Below, piece after piece: positions 63,981 to 64,000 of a stretch of 64,000 nt of DNA. The notes beneath the pieces were generated by a model. It saw only the letters and a program-made list of their open reading frames with translations. It made no database searches and had not been told where the DNA came from. Numbering within the stretch: the first letter of the stretch is position 1; each line of letters begins with the position of its first letter. The DNA lies in assembly GCA_003220225.1 (NCBI GenBank), contig QHRU01000036.1, positions 146,982 to 210,981 of the forward strand. The letters run 5' to 3'. Made by a program: the position numbers and the translations under genes. This stretch comes from Candidatus Rokuibacteriota bacterium (GTDB taxonomy: Bacteria > Methylomirabilota > Methylomirabilia > Rokubacteriales > CSP1-6).

Positions 63981-64000
63981 CCCCGGTTAGTTTTCATCCG

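Overview
This is a 64 kb piece of a high-GC (about 70% by eye), gene-dense bacterial chromosome. It has no rRNA, tRNA, phage, IS or CRISPR locus. The gene mix includes several acyl-CoA dehydrogenases, CaiB and CitE/MaoC genes, two peptide-type ABC operons, F420-type luciferase-like oxidoreductase, DinB proteins, glcDEF and NtrC/HD-GYP regulators. With GTG/TTG starts and 4-nt overlaps, this fits an uncultivated soil or subsurface lineage such as Candidatus Rokubacteria (Methylomirabilota). That placement is inference; there is no taxonomic marker here.

Layout. 1-0.8 kb: TPM-domain and LemA genes (minus). 0.8-7.1 kb: a plus-strand acyl-CoA catabolic run (hot-dog protein, two unlike acyl-CoA dehydrogenases, CaiB, enoyl-CoA hydratase, then a metallopeptidase-like/DinB fusion). 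7.1-11.5 kb: small and hypothetical genes and a mechanosensitive-channel-like protein. 11.5-18.7 kb: a seven-gene minus operon (MaoC, CitE, alcohol dehydrogenase, class III aminotransferase, and an oligopeptide-type ABC binding protein with two permeases but no ATPase). 18.7-25.5 kb: membrane proteins, secreted proteins, L-2-hydroxyglutarate oxidase and an orphan DGQHR protein. 25.5-30 kb: greA, ppiD-like, trmI and MFS operon. 30-35.9 kb: VOC, FAD oxidase, a second ABC system without ATPases, and a receiver protein with a dead H-box. 36-38.7 kb: gcdH, queuosine-precursor transporter, queC. 38.7-44.2 kb: rml genes with a catalytically dead HtrA and an HD hydrolase. 44.2-49 kb: a candidate selenocysteine MoeB, lipoprotein, HtrA, moaB. 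49-57 kb: glcDEF, UdgX, an EboA-domain protein, a transketolase/AceE-like E1 and a ligase fragment. 57-64 kb: a signalling cluster (NtrC-type regulator, degenerate nuclease-like protein with a Pro/Ala tail, HD-GYP regulator, receiver) followed by two tandem methyltransferases.

Most notable observations: (1) a rhodanese-MoeB gene with an in-frame TGA exactly at the conserved Cys of the PSC-(S/A)[10 protein letters not shown] motif, followed by a SECIS-like hairpin, so a candidate selenoprotein; (2) two copies of an intergenic element of about 150 nt with a conserved core, whose closing stems differ in sequence but stay paired, which looks like a structured RNA or mobile palindrome; (3) an HtrA/PDZ protein that has lost all three catalytic residues; (4) a response regulator with a pseudo-HisKA domain; (5) a UdgX gene; (6) a degenerate PD-(D/E)XK-like protein inside a regulatory cluster; (7) palindromic and 81-bp tandem intergenic repeats.
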